Assembly: GCA_004524515.1 (NCBI GenBank)
Contig: SDNV01000022.1
Location: forward strand, 1 to 27,067
DNA length: 27,067 nt
Source of the DNA: Promethearchaeota archaeon
GTDB lineage: Archaea; Asgardarchaeota; Lokiarchaeia; Sigynarchaeales; SOKP01
Direction: 5' to 3'
Position 1 is the first letter of the stretch; each line of letters begins with the position of its first letter. This document shows positions 7,455 through 16,333 of this stretch, one piece after another. Below the pieces are notes generated by a model. That model was not told the origin of the DNA. It ran no database searches and saw only the letters and a list, made by a program, of their open reading frames with translations. Made by a program: the position numbers and the translations under genes.

Positions 7455-8363
7455 TCACTTTTTTGAACTAGATTTTTTTTTGGCTGTTGTTTTTTTTGAA
7501 GTACTTTTCTTTTTAGTAGCTCCCTTTTTTGGTACTGTCTTCTTCTTAGGAGTTGGCTTTTTCGGAGTTTTCTTCTTTTTAGAAGCTGACTTTTTTACTA
7601 CAGGTTTCTTCTTAAGAGTTGGTTTTGAGAGTTTCTCCAAATAATTTATGTAATTTTTAGTCGGATTTCCTCTATAGTAAGCACCTTTGCCCGTATCTGT
7701 AGTATATTTATCAGAAATTCTCTTTTTCCAAGCTATAAACGTTTTAGTCTCGGTCCCGCCCCATTCTGCATTTTTTCCTTTTAATTTTTCATAAGTTAAC
7801 GCTTCAATATTTTGAACTTCTTGTTCTTTTTTATCTTTTGATTCACTCTCTTTTTTTTCTTTCTTAATTGTAGCTTTAGAGGATTTTATTGTTTTCTCTT
7901 TGATTTCTCGGTTTTTATTAATTAAATCTAGCATATCCGTGCAATTTAGAATTTTTCCGGTGCCATAAGTAAAATAAGGATCTTGGAGTGGGTCCATATG
8001 TACCATAAAATCAAAATATTCATGATGTTCTATGGCAGGACCCATATATTTTGCAATAAGAATTATAATGCCATCTTGATGGGAGATATTAATATGATCA
8101 CTGGATGTATCAGTAAATTGATATAAAGAAAGCATACTAAAGCTGCTAATTCCATCTAATTTGTTTAAATCATCTACTGATTGAATTAAATCGCTAAACT
8201 CCTCTCTTTTTTTATTATTAATTATAGCATCAAGAGCTACTACAGTATATCCGGCTCTATTTTTCAATGTTTTTTTAACTAGTGTTTTAGTAACTTCTAA
8301 AATTTTTTGCCATTTTGATTTCTGAGCTAAACCAATAATTTCTCTGGTGACAATTTCTGACAT
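7455..8363 (-). CDS. Unknown protein with histone-H1-like lysine-rich tail
   Basis: The 302-residue protein has four parts. An N-terminal globular region (about 1-148) matches no family I recognise. A charged Lys/Glu linker (about 150-187) follows. A compact module (about 188-247) carries ALTYEKL, GGTETKTF, AWKK and YLEKLS. The tail (249-302) is nearly half lysine, built from short units such as TPKK, PTPKKK, ATKKK and SSSKK. The tail resembles eukaryotic linker histone tails and chlamydial Hc proteins, in which (S/T)PKK units bind DNA in the minor groove. DNA or RNA binding is therefore likely but inferred. A decayed second copy of the module lies immediately after the stop. The ATG at 8361-8363 has no Shine-Dalgarno sequence, and a TATA-like stretch about 20 bases upstream suggests a leaderless transcript. 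Confidence 0.7.
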   Translation of the reverse strand: MSEIVTREIIGLAQKSKWQKILEVTKTLVKKTLKNRAGYTVVALDAIINNKKREEFSDLIQSVDDLNKLDGISSFSMLSLYQFTDTSSDHINISHQDGIIILIAKYMGPAIEHHEYFDFMVHMDPLQDPYFTYGTGKILNCTDMLDLINKNREIKEKTIKSSKATIKKEKKESESKDKKEQEVQNIEALTYEKLKGKNAEWGGTETKTFIAWKKRISDKYTTDTGKGAYYRGNPTKNYINYLEKLSKPTLKKKPVVKKSASKKKKTPKKPTPKKKTVPKKGATKKKSTSKKTTAKKKSSSKK

Positions 8364-8579
8364 ATAAAAGCCTATGACTTATTTATGAGTCTTAACACCA
8401 TAAAAATGAATTTTCAAGATCTATCTTATACCTTGTCATAAATGAAATAATAAAAGGGGTTAATATACTTTTATTTTTTTGTACATTTTCAAATCGTTCC
8501 GAAAAATTACTTTTTAGCAATCTGAAATCCCCTTAATGATTGAATATCAATAGCACTGAGAATTGTAGTCAAAAAAGAT

Positions 8580-8589
8580 TATATATAAG
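8580..8589 (+). promoter_or_regulatory. TATA-like box of the beta-helix protein gene
   Basis: TATATATAAG lies about 60 bases before the ATG at 8649. A purine-rich GAGAGAGG (about 8636-8643) sits just upstream of the start and can act as the ribosome binding site, so the leader would be roughly 30-35 bases. Confidence 0.45.
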
Positions 8590-8648
8590 TTAGGTTTAGT
8601 ATATCTATTAAAATAAAAATTAATCAAATTAATTAGAGAGAGGAAAAA

Positions 8649-9170
8649 ATGCCAATAATTTCGATAGAGGTTGATGGTAAAGTTAAGACTCCTGAAATTG
8701 ACCCTTCTTGTTGGATATCTGAATCGGCATGGATTATTGGGGACGTTACCATGGGCCCTGAAAATGTAGTCTATCAAGGTGTTATCATACGGGGCGATTT
8801 CGCGAAAGTTAAGATTGGGGCCAAAAATGTGTTTCAAGATGCATGCATTATCAATACTGCAGAGGGTTGCAGTGTTCGTATTGGAGATAACAATCTAATC
8901 GGTTTTGGAGCAATTGTACATGGCGCGACGCTTAAAAATAACACGGTTGTAGGTATACAATCGGTATTAATGATTATGAGTACGGTGAATGATGATGCTA
9001 TGGTGGGGGCTACATCTTTTGTTCCAATGAGGACAAAAATTCCTAAGGACCAAAAATGGATTGGTCGAGAATTAAAAGGAGAAAATACTCAGGGAAAACT
9101 ATGGGAATTGGGTCGCCAATCATGGCGAGCCATGGGACTTAAAATGATAAATCAGAAACAGAAACCCTAA
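8649..9170 (+). CDS. Gamma carbonic anhydrase-like hexapeptide protein lacking two zinc ligands
   Basis: The 173-residue protein is a left-handed beta-helix of the gamma carbonic anhydrase / YrdA / PaaY group: hexapeptide repeats run from about 25 to 125 and a helical C-terminus follows. It keeps RGD (48-50) and QD (63-64). Of the three zinc-binding histidines of Cam, however, only one is present (His91 in VHG). The other two positions are Asn69 (CIINT, where the family has His) and Phe86 (IGFG, where the family has IGHN). Carbonic anhydrase activity is therefore unlikely unless the metal is held differently. It may be a structural or ligand-binding paralogue, or act on another substrate. The gene stands alone, divergent from the lysine-tail gene, with its own TATA box and a Shine-Dalgarno-like sequence. 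Confidence 0.85.
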   Translation: MPIISIEVDGKVKTPEIDPSCWISESAWIIGDVTMGPENVVYQGVIIRGDFAKVKIGAKNVFQDACIINTAEGCSVRIGDNNLIGFGAIVHGATLKNNTVVGIQSVLMIMSTVNDDAMVGATSFVPMRTKIPKDQKWIGRELKGENTQGKLWELGRQSWRAMGLKMINQKQKP

Positions 9171-9433
9171 TATTATCTTGAAAATATTAGAAATCAATGG
9201 GAATTATCTATCCTTTATTTTTTTATATAATATAACAGAGTATCGACGGGTATAAAATAAATTTGTGGATATAAGGTAGCTCTTAAACTTAAATCAATAA
9301 ATTAAGAGAGAGATAAGAAATTTTAGACGGGATTATCATTTCTAACCAAAACTTGAGAGTTTTTTAATAAATAAATATTAATAATCATTAGAAATAAATA
9401 AAAAAGGGCTAAAAAAAAGAGAAGAAATTCAAA

Positions 9434-10963
9434 ATGACTAAAATAACCATGTTTGACGGAGCTGCCACAATAGGCGGAAACAAGATTTACGTAGAAGAAA
9501 AAAACAGAGGAGTATTTTTAGATTTTGGGATGAATTTTGCCAAATATAAAGTATTTTATCAAGAATTTTTGTCCGATAGAAGTGCTAGAGGGATTTATGA
9601 CCTGATCTCCCTCAACTTAATTCCAAAACTTAATATTTATCGCATTGATTTGATTCCCTCCGATCTTAGCGTATCATCTTTTCCAAAATTAAACATCGAA
9701 GCCATACTTCTTAGTCATGCTCATATGGATCATTTTGGAAATATTGGATTACTCGACCAAAGCTATCCAATTGTTGCCTCCCCCTCAACTATAATGTTGC
9801 TTAAGGCCATATTGGATACTTCGTATGCGAAACTCGGTTCCGAAGTGGCCTACTTCACACAAAAATCGTTATATGATAAAGATAAAAGAGTTTTAAAGAC
9901 TGATAGAAGGGAAAAATCTAATTTAGGTCGTAATTTTATTAGCACTAGCAGATATTCGGATATTTTTAAAGATTTTTTATGTACCAGTATGAAAAAATAT
10001 AAAAAAATCCAACCCGGCACTCTCTGCACATTAGATGAGGCAAATCTTCCCTTCGAAGTTAAACCTTATATTGTCGATCATTCTATTTACGGAGCAACTG
10101 CTTATATCTTAGAAGGAGATTCTACTATTGCTTATACGGGAGATTTTCGTCTCCATGGTAAAAAAGCGGACAATAGCAAAAAATTTGTGAATAATGCGAA
10201 AAATTCTTCCATTCTTATCATTGAGGGAACCAGAACCTCTAGAGAAGATATCGACGAATCTGAAGATATTGTTTTTAATAAATGTTTGGAGGCAGTGAAA
10301 GAATCTAAAGGTCTGGTGATAGCAGATTTTTCAGCTAGAAACTTTGAGAGATTAGAAAACTTTCAAGAAATTGCGAGCAAAGTTGGCAGAACGCTGGTGA
10401 TTCCAAATAAAGATGCGTATTTACTTAAAGCACTTGAAAAAGCAGATGGAATAGATAGAACTAAAGATACACTAATTTATAAAGAACTAAAAGGTGGGAT
10501 GAAATATTGGGAAGAGAAACATTTAAAAGAACTAGGGAAAAAGAAATATATAGATCCTATGACAATCTCAAACGCACCAGATAAATATTTACTCTGTTTC
10601 TCTTTATTTGACATGAAACATTTATTAGATATCAAACCAATTGGGGGAACTTATGTATATTCCTCGAGTGAAGCATTCGAAGAAGAATCCGAATATGACT
10701 TTTTAAGATTAACTAAATGGATTGAAACTTTTGGACTTAAAATTTATGGGTATAAGATTAAGGAACAGGATGGACGAGAAAAGCCGGAATTTGTGAAAGG
10801 ATACCATGCTTCGGGGCACGTATCCCAAAACGATATTATATGGGCTATAGAAACAATTGACCCAGACATTATCATTCCTGTTCACACGGAAAATCCAGAA
10901 TGGTTCTCTGAGAATTTTGATAATGCTCTTATTTTACAAGATGGCCAGAGTTATGAAATTTGA
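9434..10963 (+). CDS. Beta-CASP metallo-beta-lactamase nuclease (RNase J-like)
   Basis: The 509-residue protein has all the metal and beta-CASP landmarks: HAHMDH (95-100), His216 in VDHSIYG, Asp237 in TGDFRLHG, Glu264 in IEGT (motif A), His462 in SGH (motif B) and His484 in PVH (motif C). RNase J and related enzymes use this fold to cut or trim RNA with two zinc ions. It is single-domain, with no KH domains (as in archaeal aCPSF) and no C-terminal RNase J domain. HxHxDH sits later than in RNase J because about 30-40 extra residues (about 35-85) precede it, and residues about 130-195 form another long insert. RNA is the likely substrate, but DNA cannot be excluded. The stop lies only 15 bases from the stop of the convergent radical SAM gene. 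Confidence 0.9.
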   Translation: MTKITMFDGAATIGGNKIYVEEKNRGVFLDFGMNFAKYKVFYQEFLSDRSARGIYDLISLNLIPKLNIYRIDLIPSDLSVSSFPKLNIEAILLSHAHMDHFGNIGLLDQSYPIVASPSTIMLLKAILDTSYAKLGSEVAYFTQKSLYDKDKRVLKTDRREKSNLGRNFISTSRYSDIFKDFLCTSMKKYKKIQPGTLCTLDEANLPFEVKPYIVDHSIYGATAYILEGDSTIAYTGDFRLHGKKADNSKKFVNNAKNSSILIIEGTRTSREDIDESEDIVFNKCLEAVKESKGLVIADFSARNFERLENFQEIASKVGRTLVIPNKDAYLLKALEKADGIDRTKDTLIYKELKGGMKYWEEKHLKELGKKKYIDPMTISNAPDKYLLCFSLFDMKHLLDIKPIGGTYVYSSSEAFEEESEYDFLRLTKWIETFGLKIYGYKIKEQDGREKPEFVKGYHASGHVSQNDIIWAIETIDPDIIIPVHTENPEWFSENFDNALILQDGQSYEI

Positions 10964-10978
10964 TTTGAATTTGCGAGT

Positions 10979-12334
10979 TTAGATTTGTAATAATCTCATT
11001 TCTGACTTTTGCTTTTTCTTTTGGTCATAAATATTATAAAAAGCTTTAATTTTTTCTTGTAAAATTGTTTCATCAAAATTTGACTTATAGACGAATTTTG
11101 TTTCATTTTCTATAATCCAATCTTTATTCAAATCAATATAAGAAACTCTTTTGAATAATTCGGAACCCGGAAGGGGATAGGGGACATTAAACGACACCTC
11201 GTCTAAATCCAATTCAAGAGCAAAATTAAAAGTCTTTTCAATGGTTTCCCATGTTTCTCCGGGATATCCTACAATAAAGAAACCAGCGATTTTAATCCCT
11301 GCTTTTTTTAACAGCTTAACTCCTTGCTTTGCTTTTTCTACTGTCAATTTTTTTTTCATTAATTTAAGAATTTCATTATCCCCTGATTCTAAACCTAAAT
11401 ATACTTTTTCACAGCCAGATTGTTTCATTTTCTTGAGTAATTCAAGATTTAAAGTATCTACGCGGGAAAGACAGCTATATTTCATATTTAGATTTTTTTC
11501 TATTAATTTATCACAGAAATTTTCTAAAAAGTCTAAGTTTAAAGTGAGGCAATCGTCGGATATCCAGAGATAGTTATACCCTAAGGTTTTTATTATTTCA
11601 ATTTCTCGAATGATCTCATTTATATCTCGCTTTCTAAAATGGTTTCCAAAGATCGGTTTCGAACAAAAATCACAATTAAAAGGGCATCCCGCAGTAGTTA
11701 AAATGCTAGTAGCCTTAAAACCCTCTTTTTCTTCCCAGAATGTTTGATACTTGATATGATCAAAATCTTCTCTGTCAACTAAGGGTAAGTCTCGGAATTC
11801 GGTTTCCGAGAGATGAATGGCTTTATTATCATAAACCACATTATATTTTTGTATGTAAATTCCCGAGTATTTCGAGAGATCATGAGATTTGATAAAACTT
11901 TCCTTATCTAACCCGCTATTAAAATATTGTCTTACGAAATCAGAAAAAGATTTATCCATCTCTCCTCTAAAAATAATATCAAAATCAATGCTAAATATTT
12001 CCGGAAAAAGACTTGCCAGTGGACCCCCACAAATAAACAAACTTTCAGGCAGTTTGGAGTTAAATGCATTAAAAAGCGTAAAAATACTTTTGGTAAAGGT
12101 AATCATGGTATAGAAACCAATGATTTTTGGCTTTAAGCGGGTGATTTCTTTCATAACTTCATTAATACCTTTAAAAGTACAATCTATTTTTACCACGTTT
12201 ATGCCTTGTTGTTTTAACTGTGCGGATAATAGCCCAATTCCCAGAGGATTAAATAATTTTTGGTTAATATTGTCTTCAGTTTTGAAGTAAGGATAAATTA
12301 ACACTATTAGATTTTTTAATCTCTCTTCTCCCAT
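10979..12334 (-). CDS. B12-binding-type radical SAM enzyme
   Basis: The 451-residue protein has a cobalamin-binding-like N-terminal domain (about 1-140, with a Rossmann pattern and ICGGPLAS near 101-108). A radical SAM domain follows with the iron-sulfur motif C217-x3-C221-x2-C224 (GCPFNCDFC). Other radical SAM landmarks are present: GLESGDNEILKLMKK, and GYPGETWETIEKTF near the end. In the B12 domain the usual DxHxxG box reads DCTFKG (51-56), so the lower axial His is Thr, as in many members that bind cobalamin base-off without a His ligand. Such enzymes methylate or rearrange unactivated carbons; the substrate is unknown. The ATG lies one base after the stop of the upstream unknown gene, which implies translational coupling and a shared function. 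Confidence 0.92.
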   Translation of the reverse strand: MGEERLKNLIVLIYPYFKTEDNINQKLFNPLGIGLLSAQLKQQGINVVKIDCTFKGINEVMKEITRLKPKIIGFYTMITFTKSIFTLFNAFNSKLPESLFICGGPLASLFPEIFSIDFDIIFRGEMDKSFSDFVRQYFNSGLDKESFIKSHDLSKYSGIYIQKYNVVYDNKAIHLSETEFRDLPLVDREDFDHIKYQTFWEEKEGFKATSILTTAGCPFNCDFCSKPIFGNHFRKRDINEIIREIEIIKTLGYNYLWISDDCLTLNLDFLENFCDKLIEKNLNMKYSCLSRVDTLNLELLKKMKQSGCEKVYLGLESGDNEILKLMKKKLTVEKAKQGVKLLKKAGIKIAGFFIVGYPGETWETIEKTFNFALELDLDEVSFNVPYPLPGSELFKRVSYIDLNKDWIIENETKFVYKSNFDETILQEKIKAFYNIYDQKKKQKSEMRLLQI

Positions 12335-12335
12335 A

Positions 12336-13187
12336 TCATCTCACATTCTCTCTTAAATTACAGATATATTGGATTTCACATTCATTTTGCCCATTTTTCA
12401 TGGAATTTACATCAATTTCAATGTCATAACCCGCCCAACAAAAGTTAGAGAATTTCTCTCTCCCATAAACAAAATCAAATTGATAATCGGTTGGAAATTT
12501 AAGGATTTCAACCGCGAAATCTAAGTTAAATCCTTTAGAATACAATTTATTATCTTCTCCTGGGTTTATTTTTACCCAACCAGAAGGAGGATCCCCAATT
12601 TTGCTCCCGACCTTTCTGGAATCAAAATAATCTCCCCCTAATTCGTTCATTATACATATTTTCGATATGCTTTTTTTATTAAACTTTAAAATATGGGAAA
12701 AGTCTACTTCTATTGTAACGCCAGTTTTTAGGATGGTATAATAAAACACAATTTTACCCAAACATACTGAAGGTCTAATTTTCGATTTGGTTTGAAAAAA
12801 ATCTCTGGAATAAATTCCTAATTTCAATAAACTTTCCTGTAAATAAGGTAATTTTTTATATAAATCAGTCAGTTTATTGATAAACGTAGTTAATAATCTT
12901 GAATCGTGCAATCGTTCAGAATTAATTTCAAAAATCTCCCATACCAGTTCAGAATCTATATAAAAAATTTTCTTATATTCATTCTCCGATATTTTTTGAA
13001 GAAAGCTAGAACAACTAAAATATGTTCCATTACGGGTTTTAATAGCAGGAGCGCCTAATCCCATCCCTTCTTGGACTATGCATTTATCATTATGATCGAC
13101 TAATAATCCTCTTTCTATTCCTTCGGATATCCCGATTCCTTTAAAGTCGTTGCAAAAGTAATATTTGAGCAAAATTTTTTCTCTCAT
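12336..13187 (-). CDS. Unknown protein coupled to the radical SAM gene
   Basis: I do not recognise this 283-residue protein. It appears soluble, with no signal peptide or membrane segment. It has a Gly-rich N-terminal region (about 16-50, with GIGISEGIERGLL and QEGMGLGAPAIK), a helical middle (about 85-140) and a strand-rich, aromatic C-terminal half (about 145-280). Its stop overlaps the start region of the radical SAM enzyme (TGA, one base, ATG), so the two are almost certainly co-translated, and it may be a partner or substrate carrier. The composition is normal for the region. The ATG at 13185-13187 has no clear ribosome binding site. Confidence is high that it is a gene and nil as to its reaction. 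Confidence 0.75.
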   Translation of the reverse strand: MREKILLKYYFCNDFKGIGISEGIERGLLVDHNDKCIVQEGMGLGAPAIKTRNGTYFSCSSFLQKISENEYKKIFYIDSELVWEIFEINSERLHDSRLLTTFINKLTDLYKKLPYLQESLLKLGIYSRDFFQTKSKIRPSVCLGKIVFYYTILKTGVTIEVDFSHILKFNKKSISKICIMNELGGDYFDSRKVGSKIGDPPSGWVKINPGEDNKLYSKGFNLDFAVEILKFPTDYQFDFVYGREKFSNFCWAGYDIEIDVNSMKNGQNECEIQYICNLRENVR

Positions 13188-13313
13188 CTATTTTAAAGAC
13201 AAATTATAACATAAGAAATCTAAATAGTTACCGATTAAATGAAATTTAAGAATTACTCTTATAATTTCTAATCTTAGATTTTAATTCAAGAGAAAAAAAT
13301 AATTAGCGTTAAT

Positions 13314-14714
13314 TTAGAGATCCATTTCGATTAACTTATGTTTATTTTCTATTGCGATTTCTTTAGTAATAGTATACAATTTAAAGAAGATAAAAGAACT
13401 AATAAACATGAGCGTAGCGGGAATTAATGACATTTGAAGTATTAACCCTAATTTAGCAAAATCGCTATTTTTTGTCCCTAATTGGGGATCATATCCCGTG
13501 ATGGTTCCTACAATAGCAAAGATTAACACTTGCCAAAAGATTGCGGTTGCCGAAAAAAAGCGCATTATCCCTACATAAGAGCTTTCCTCTCGTTTTCCAG
13601 ATTTTAAAGTAGCTTTATCGATAGCTTCAGAGTAAATTGCTTGTAAGATTACTCCTTGGCCTCCATGTCCTATGCCTCCAAGAGCAGCCAATATAACTAA
13701 TAAAGTATAATTCGTAGCAAATATAATACTCGCGGTACTAATAGCGGTTAATAATAAAGCATAAAAATAACTTTTTTTTAAACCTAATTGTTTTGCAATC
13801 TTCATCCAAACGGGCACTACTCCGAAACCCACCAAAAGAAAGGCTACTACTGGAAGTCCTACCATTGAAATAGGTAACCCTAACCCGTCTACTAAATAAA
13901 AGCTAAGCCCTACCGTAACACATCCAATTTCTACAATCCAAGTAACATAGGCAATGATAAACCCAACCCAATTTCTATCCTTAAAGGCCCGAATTATTAC
14001 TTCTTGTGGGGGTGAGGCACTCTTCCCCTCCACATTTAATTTACTACGCAATCGTTTCATTTCTTCGGGCTCTCGTACGCTCCATATATGTGGGACTGAC
14101 ATAATTAAAATTATCAATATAATAAATAATGCCATAAAAAAATAGGCTCTAGGGTTAGTTTCCCCTCCGAATCTTCCCAGTAAAGCGGGAATCACAATCC
14201 ATATTGATATTGAACCAATTCCCGCAATAATATGGGAAAAAGTGCTAAGCTTTACTCTTTGTTCTTGATCCCGAAACATATCAACTGTTAAGCTATGCAC
14301 ACTTAATTCATACATAGTTTGAAATGCATCGTAAAGAATTATTATGAATAATATCCAAAATGCCGCCGTTAAGGGATCAAAGCTTACAGGAATATATAGC
14401 AGAGTAAGACATAAACATGCTCCAATAATCCCAATTACGATAAAAGGAAATCTTTTTCCATATTTAGAAGTAAATTTTGTGTTTCGATCAAGTAAGTTGC
14501 CTGCTAAAGGGTCATTGAAAGCGTCCCAAACTACATATAATCCGAATACAAAAAGGACGTACAAAATTGGGATGCCCATCGCTTTAGCAGCATAAAGCTG
14601 AATCCAATTCCGTATACTCCACATCAAGCTTAAAATTACTGTATTTAAGGAATACGCAACCATTCTTTTATTGCTGAATGGCTCATATTTCATGATCTCT
14701 ATAGATGAGGACAT
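13314..14714 (-). CDS. GPH-family cation symporter (copy A)
   Basis: The 466-residue protein has about twelve membrane helices. It carries the signature of the glycoside-pentoside-hexuronide:cation symporter family near residues 61-77: FNDPLAGNLLDR (Asp-Pro, then Gly, then Asp-Arg), followed by KYGKRFPF. Known members (MelB, XylP, YicJ) import sugars or glycosides with Na+ or H+. The true substrate cannot be read from the sequence. It is a close paralogue of the next gene upstream: both have 466 residues, and long stretches match throughout, including GKREESSY and KNSD near the C-terminal third. A ribosome binding site (GAGAGG, complement of 14721-14726) lies six bases before the ATG. Only 49 bases separate it from copy B, so the two are probably co-transcribed. 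Confidence 0.92.
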   Translation of the reverse strand: MSSSIEIMKYEPFSNKRMVAYSLNTVILSLMWSIRNWIQLYAAKAMGIPILYVLFVFGLYVVWDAFNDPLAGNLLDRNTKFTSKYGKRFPFIVIGIIGACLCLTLLYIPVSFDPLTAAFWILFIIILYDAFQTMYELSVHSLTVDMFRDQEQRVKLSTFSHIIAGIGSISIWIVIPALLGRFGGETNPRAYFFMALFIILIILIMSVPHIWSVREPEEMKRLRSKLNVEGKSASPPQEVIIRAFKDRNWVGFIIAYVTWIVEIGCVTVGLSFYLVDGLGLPISMVGLPVVAFLLVGFGVVPVWMKIAKQLGLKKSYFYALLLTAISTASIIFATNYTLLVILAALGGIGHGGQGVILQAIYSEAIDKATLKSGKREESSYVGIMRFFSATAIFWQVLIFAIVGTITGYDPQLGTKNSDFAKLGLILQMSLIPATLMFISSFIFFKLYTITKEIAIENKHKLIEMDL

Positions 14715-14763
14715 TAGTTTCCTCTCAGCGGATTTTTGAATTTAGCATTATTTTTAGCCTGTA

Positions 14764-16164
14764 TTAAAGATCCAAATCAATCAGTTTTTGTTTGTTTTCT
14801 AATGCCATTTCTTTGGTTACAGTATAAAGTTTAAAGAAAATCAGAGCCCCAATTACCATGAGTGTTGCCGGGACTAAAGACATTTGAATATTCAACCCTA
14901 ATTTAGCTAAATCACTATTTTTAGATCCAAGAGCTGGATCGTATCCCGTAATGGTCTGGACTATAGCAAAAATTAACACTTGCCAAAAAATACCCGTTGC
15001 AGAAAAAAATCTCAAAATTCCATGATATGAACTTTCTTCACGTTTTCCAGATGATAAAGTAGCATTATCAATTGCTTCTGAAGTAAGTGCATTTAAGACT
15101 ACCCCTTGTCCTCCATGTCCTAAACCTCCAAGAGCAGCAATAATTAAAACGATTGTATAATTATTGGCAAATATTAGACTCGCAGTAGTGATGGCAGTTA
15201 GCATTAATGCATAGAAATAAGTCTTTCTTGAACCTAAATTTTTAGCTAATTTCATCCAAATTGGTACTACAGCAAAACTTACTAGAATAAATAAAAGACT
15301 TGGAAATGCTACCATAGATATAGGTAACCCTAAACCGTCCACGATATAGAAACCTAAGCCTACCGTTACACAGCCAATTTCTACTACCCAAATAAGATAA
15401 CCGATGACTACTCCCATCCAATTTCTATCTTTAAAGGCTCGGACTATCATTTCTTTAGGAGGTGAAGAGCTCTTTCCTTCCGCATTTAATCTTGTTCTTA
15501 ATTCTACCATTTCTTTAGGTTCACGAGAGCTAAAAATCTGAGGAATTGCGATAATAATAAGTGCAATTATTACTGTTAATGCCATAAAAAAATAAGCTCT
15601 CGCATTTGAAACTCCTCCGTACATTTCAATCAATAATGGAATAAATATGGCTGTAGATACTGTTGCAATACCTGCTAAAATATGGGAAAATGTACCCAAT
15701 TTAACTCTTTGTGTTTGATCTCGAAATCGATCAACTATCAAACCGCTTATACTCAATTCATACATAGTTTGGAAGGCATCGTATAGGATTATGACAAATA
15801 ATATCCAAAATGCTGCGAGTAAGGGATCAGATGTCACAGGTAAAAAAAGCATAATGAGACATAATAATGCTCCAAAAACCCCTATAACAATAAATGGGAA
15901 TCTTTTTCCATATTTTGATGTAAATTTCGAAGAACGATCTAACAGATTCCCCGTCAGAGGATCATTAAATGCATCCCACACTACATATATTCCAAATATC
16001 ATAAGCACATATAAGATCGGAATACCAAGTGCTTTAGCCGCATAAAGTTGAATATAATTTCTTAAACCCCATAAGGTATTTAAGATTACCAAATTTAATG
16101 TAAACGCCATCATTCTTTTATTACTGAATGGTTCATATTTGGTGATTTCTCCTATTGATGTCAT
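14764..16164 (-). CDS. GPH-family cation symporter (copy B)
   Basis: This 466-residue, roughly twelve-helix paralogue of copy A has the same GPH signature (FNDPLTGNLLDR then KYGKRFPF), the same length and the same N- and C-termini (TKYEPFSNKRMMAF at the start, KLIDLDL at the end). Differences concentrate in the membrane helices around residues 165-210, where substrate specificity could have shifted. A strong Shine-Dalgarno sequence (AAGGTGA, complement of 16174-16180) precedes the ATG by nine bases. It is first of the symporter pair, with 169 bases of non-coding sequence before the small membrane protein gene upstream. It likely imports a sugar or glycoside; related substrates for the two copies are inferred from the tandem arrangement. 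Confidence 0.92.
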   Translation of the reverse strand: MTSIGEITKYEPFSNKRMMAFTLNLVILNTLWGLRNYIQLYAAKALGIPILYVLMIFGIYVVWDAFNDPLTGNLLDRSSKFTSKYGKRFPFIVIGVFGALLCLIMLFLPVTSDPLLAAFWILFVIILYDAFQTMYELSISGLIVDRFRDQTQRVKLGTFSHILAGIATVSTAIFIPLLIEMYGGVSNARAYFFMALTVIIALIIIAIPQIFSSREPKEMVELRTRLNAEGKSSSPPKEMIVRAFKDRNWMGVVIGYLIWVVEIGCVTVGLGFYIVDGLGLPISMVAFPSLLFILVSFAVVPIWMKLAKNLGSRKTYFYALMLTAITTASLIFANNYTIVLIIAALGGLGHGGQGVVLNALTSEAIDNATLSSGKREESSYHGILRFFSATGIFWQVLIFAIVQTITGYDPALGSKNSDLAKLGLNIQMSLVPATLMVIGALIFFKLYTVTKEMALENKQKLIDLDL

Positions 16165-16333
16165 ATTTTATGTTCACCTTTCTTTTTAATTAAAATAAAT
16201 CTGATAATTGTTTTTTATAGCTTATTTCAACTTCCTTTTATTTAATACTAATACTTTTACTCCCTTTATTAAAAATGTTTAGCTTATATCTATTAAAAAA
16301 AAAAAGTTAAAGTTTGGTTTTGGCATTGCTATT

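Noticed and set aside
7450..7644. Plus-strand open frame rich in Phe and Leu.
   Set aside because: It is the antisense of the lysine-rich tail: AAA/AAG codons read backwards give Phe/Leu. It has no start context.
8649..9170. Calling this gene a functional carbonic anhydrase.
   Set aside because: Two of the three zinc ligands are substituted, so only the fold is supported.
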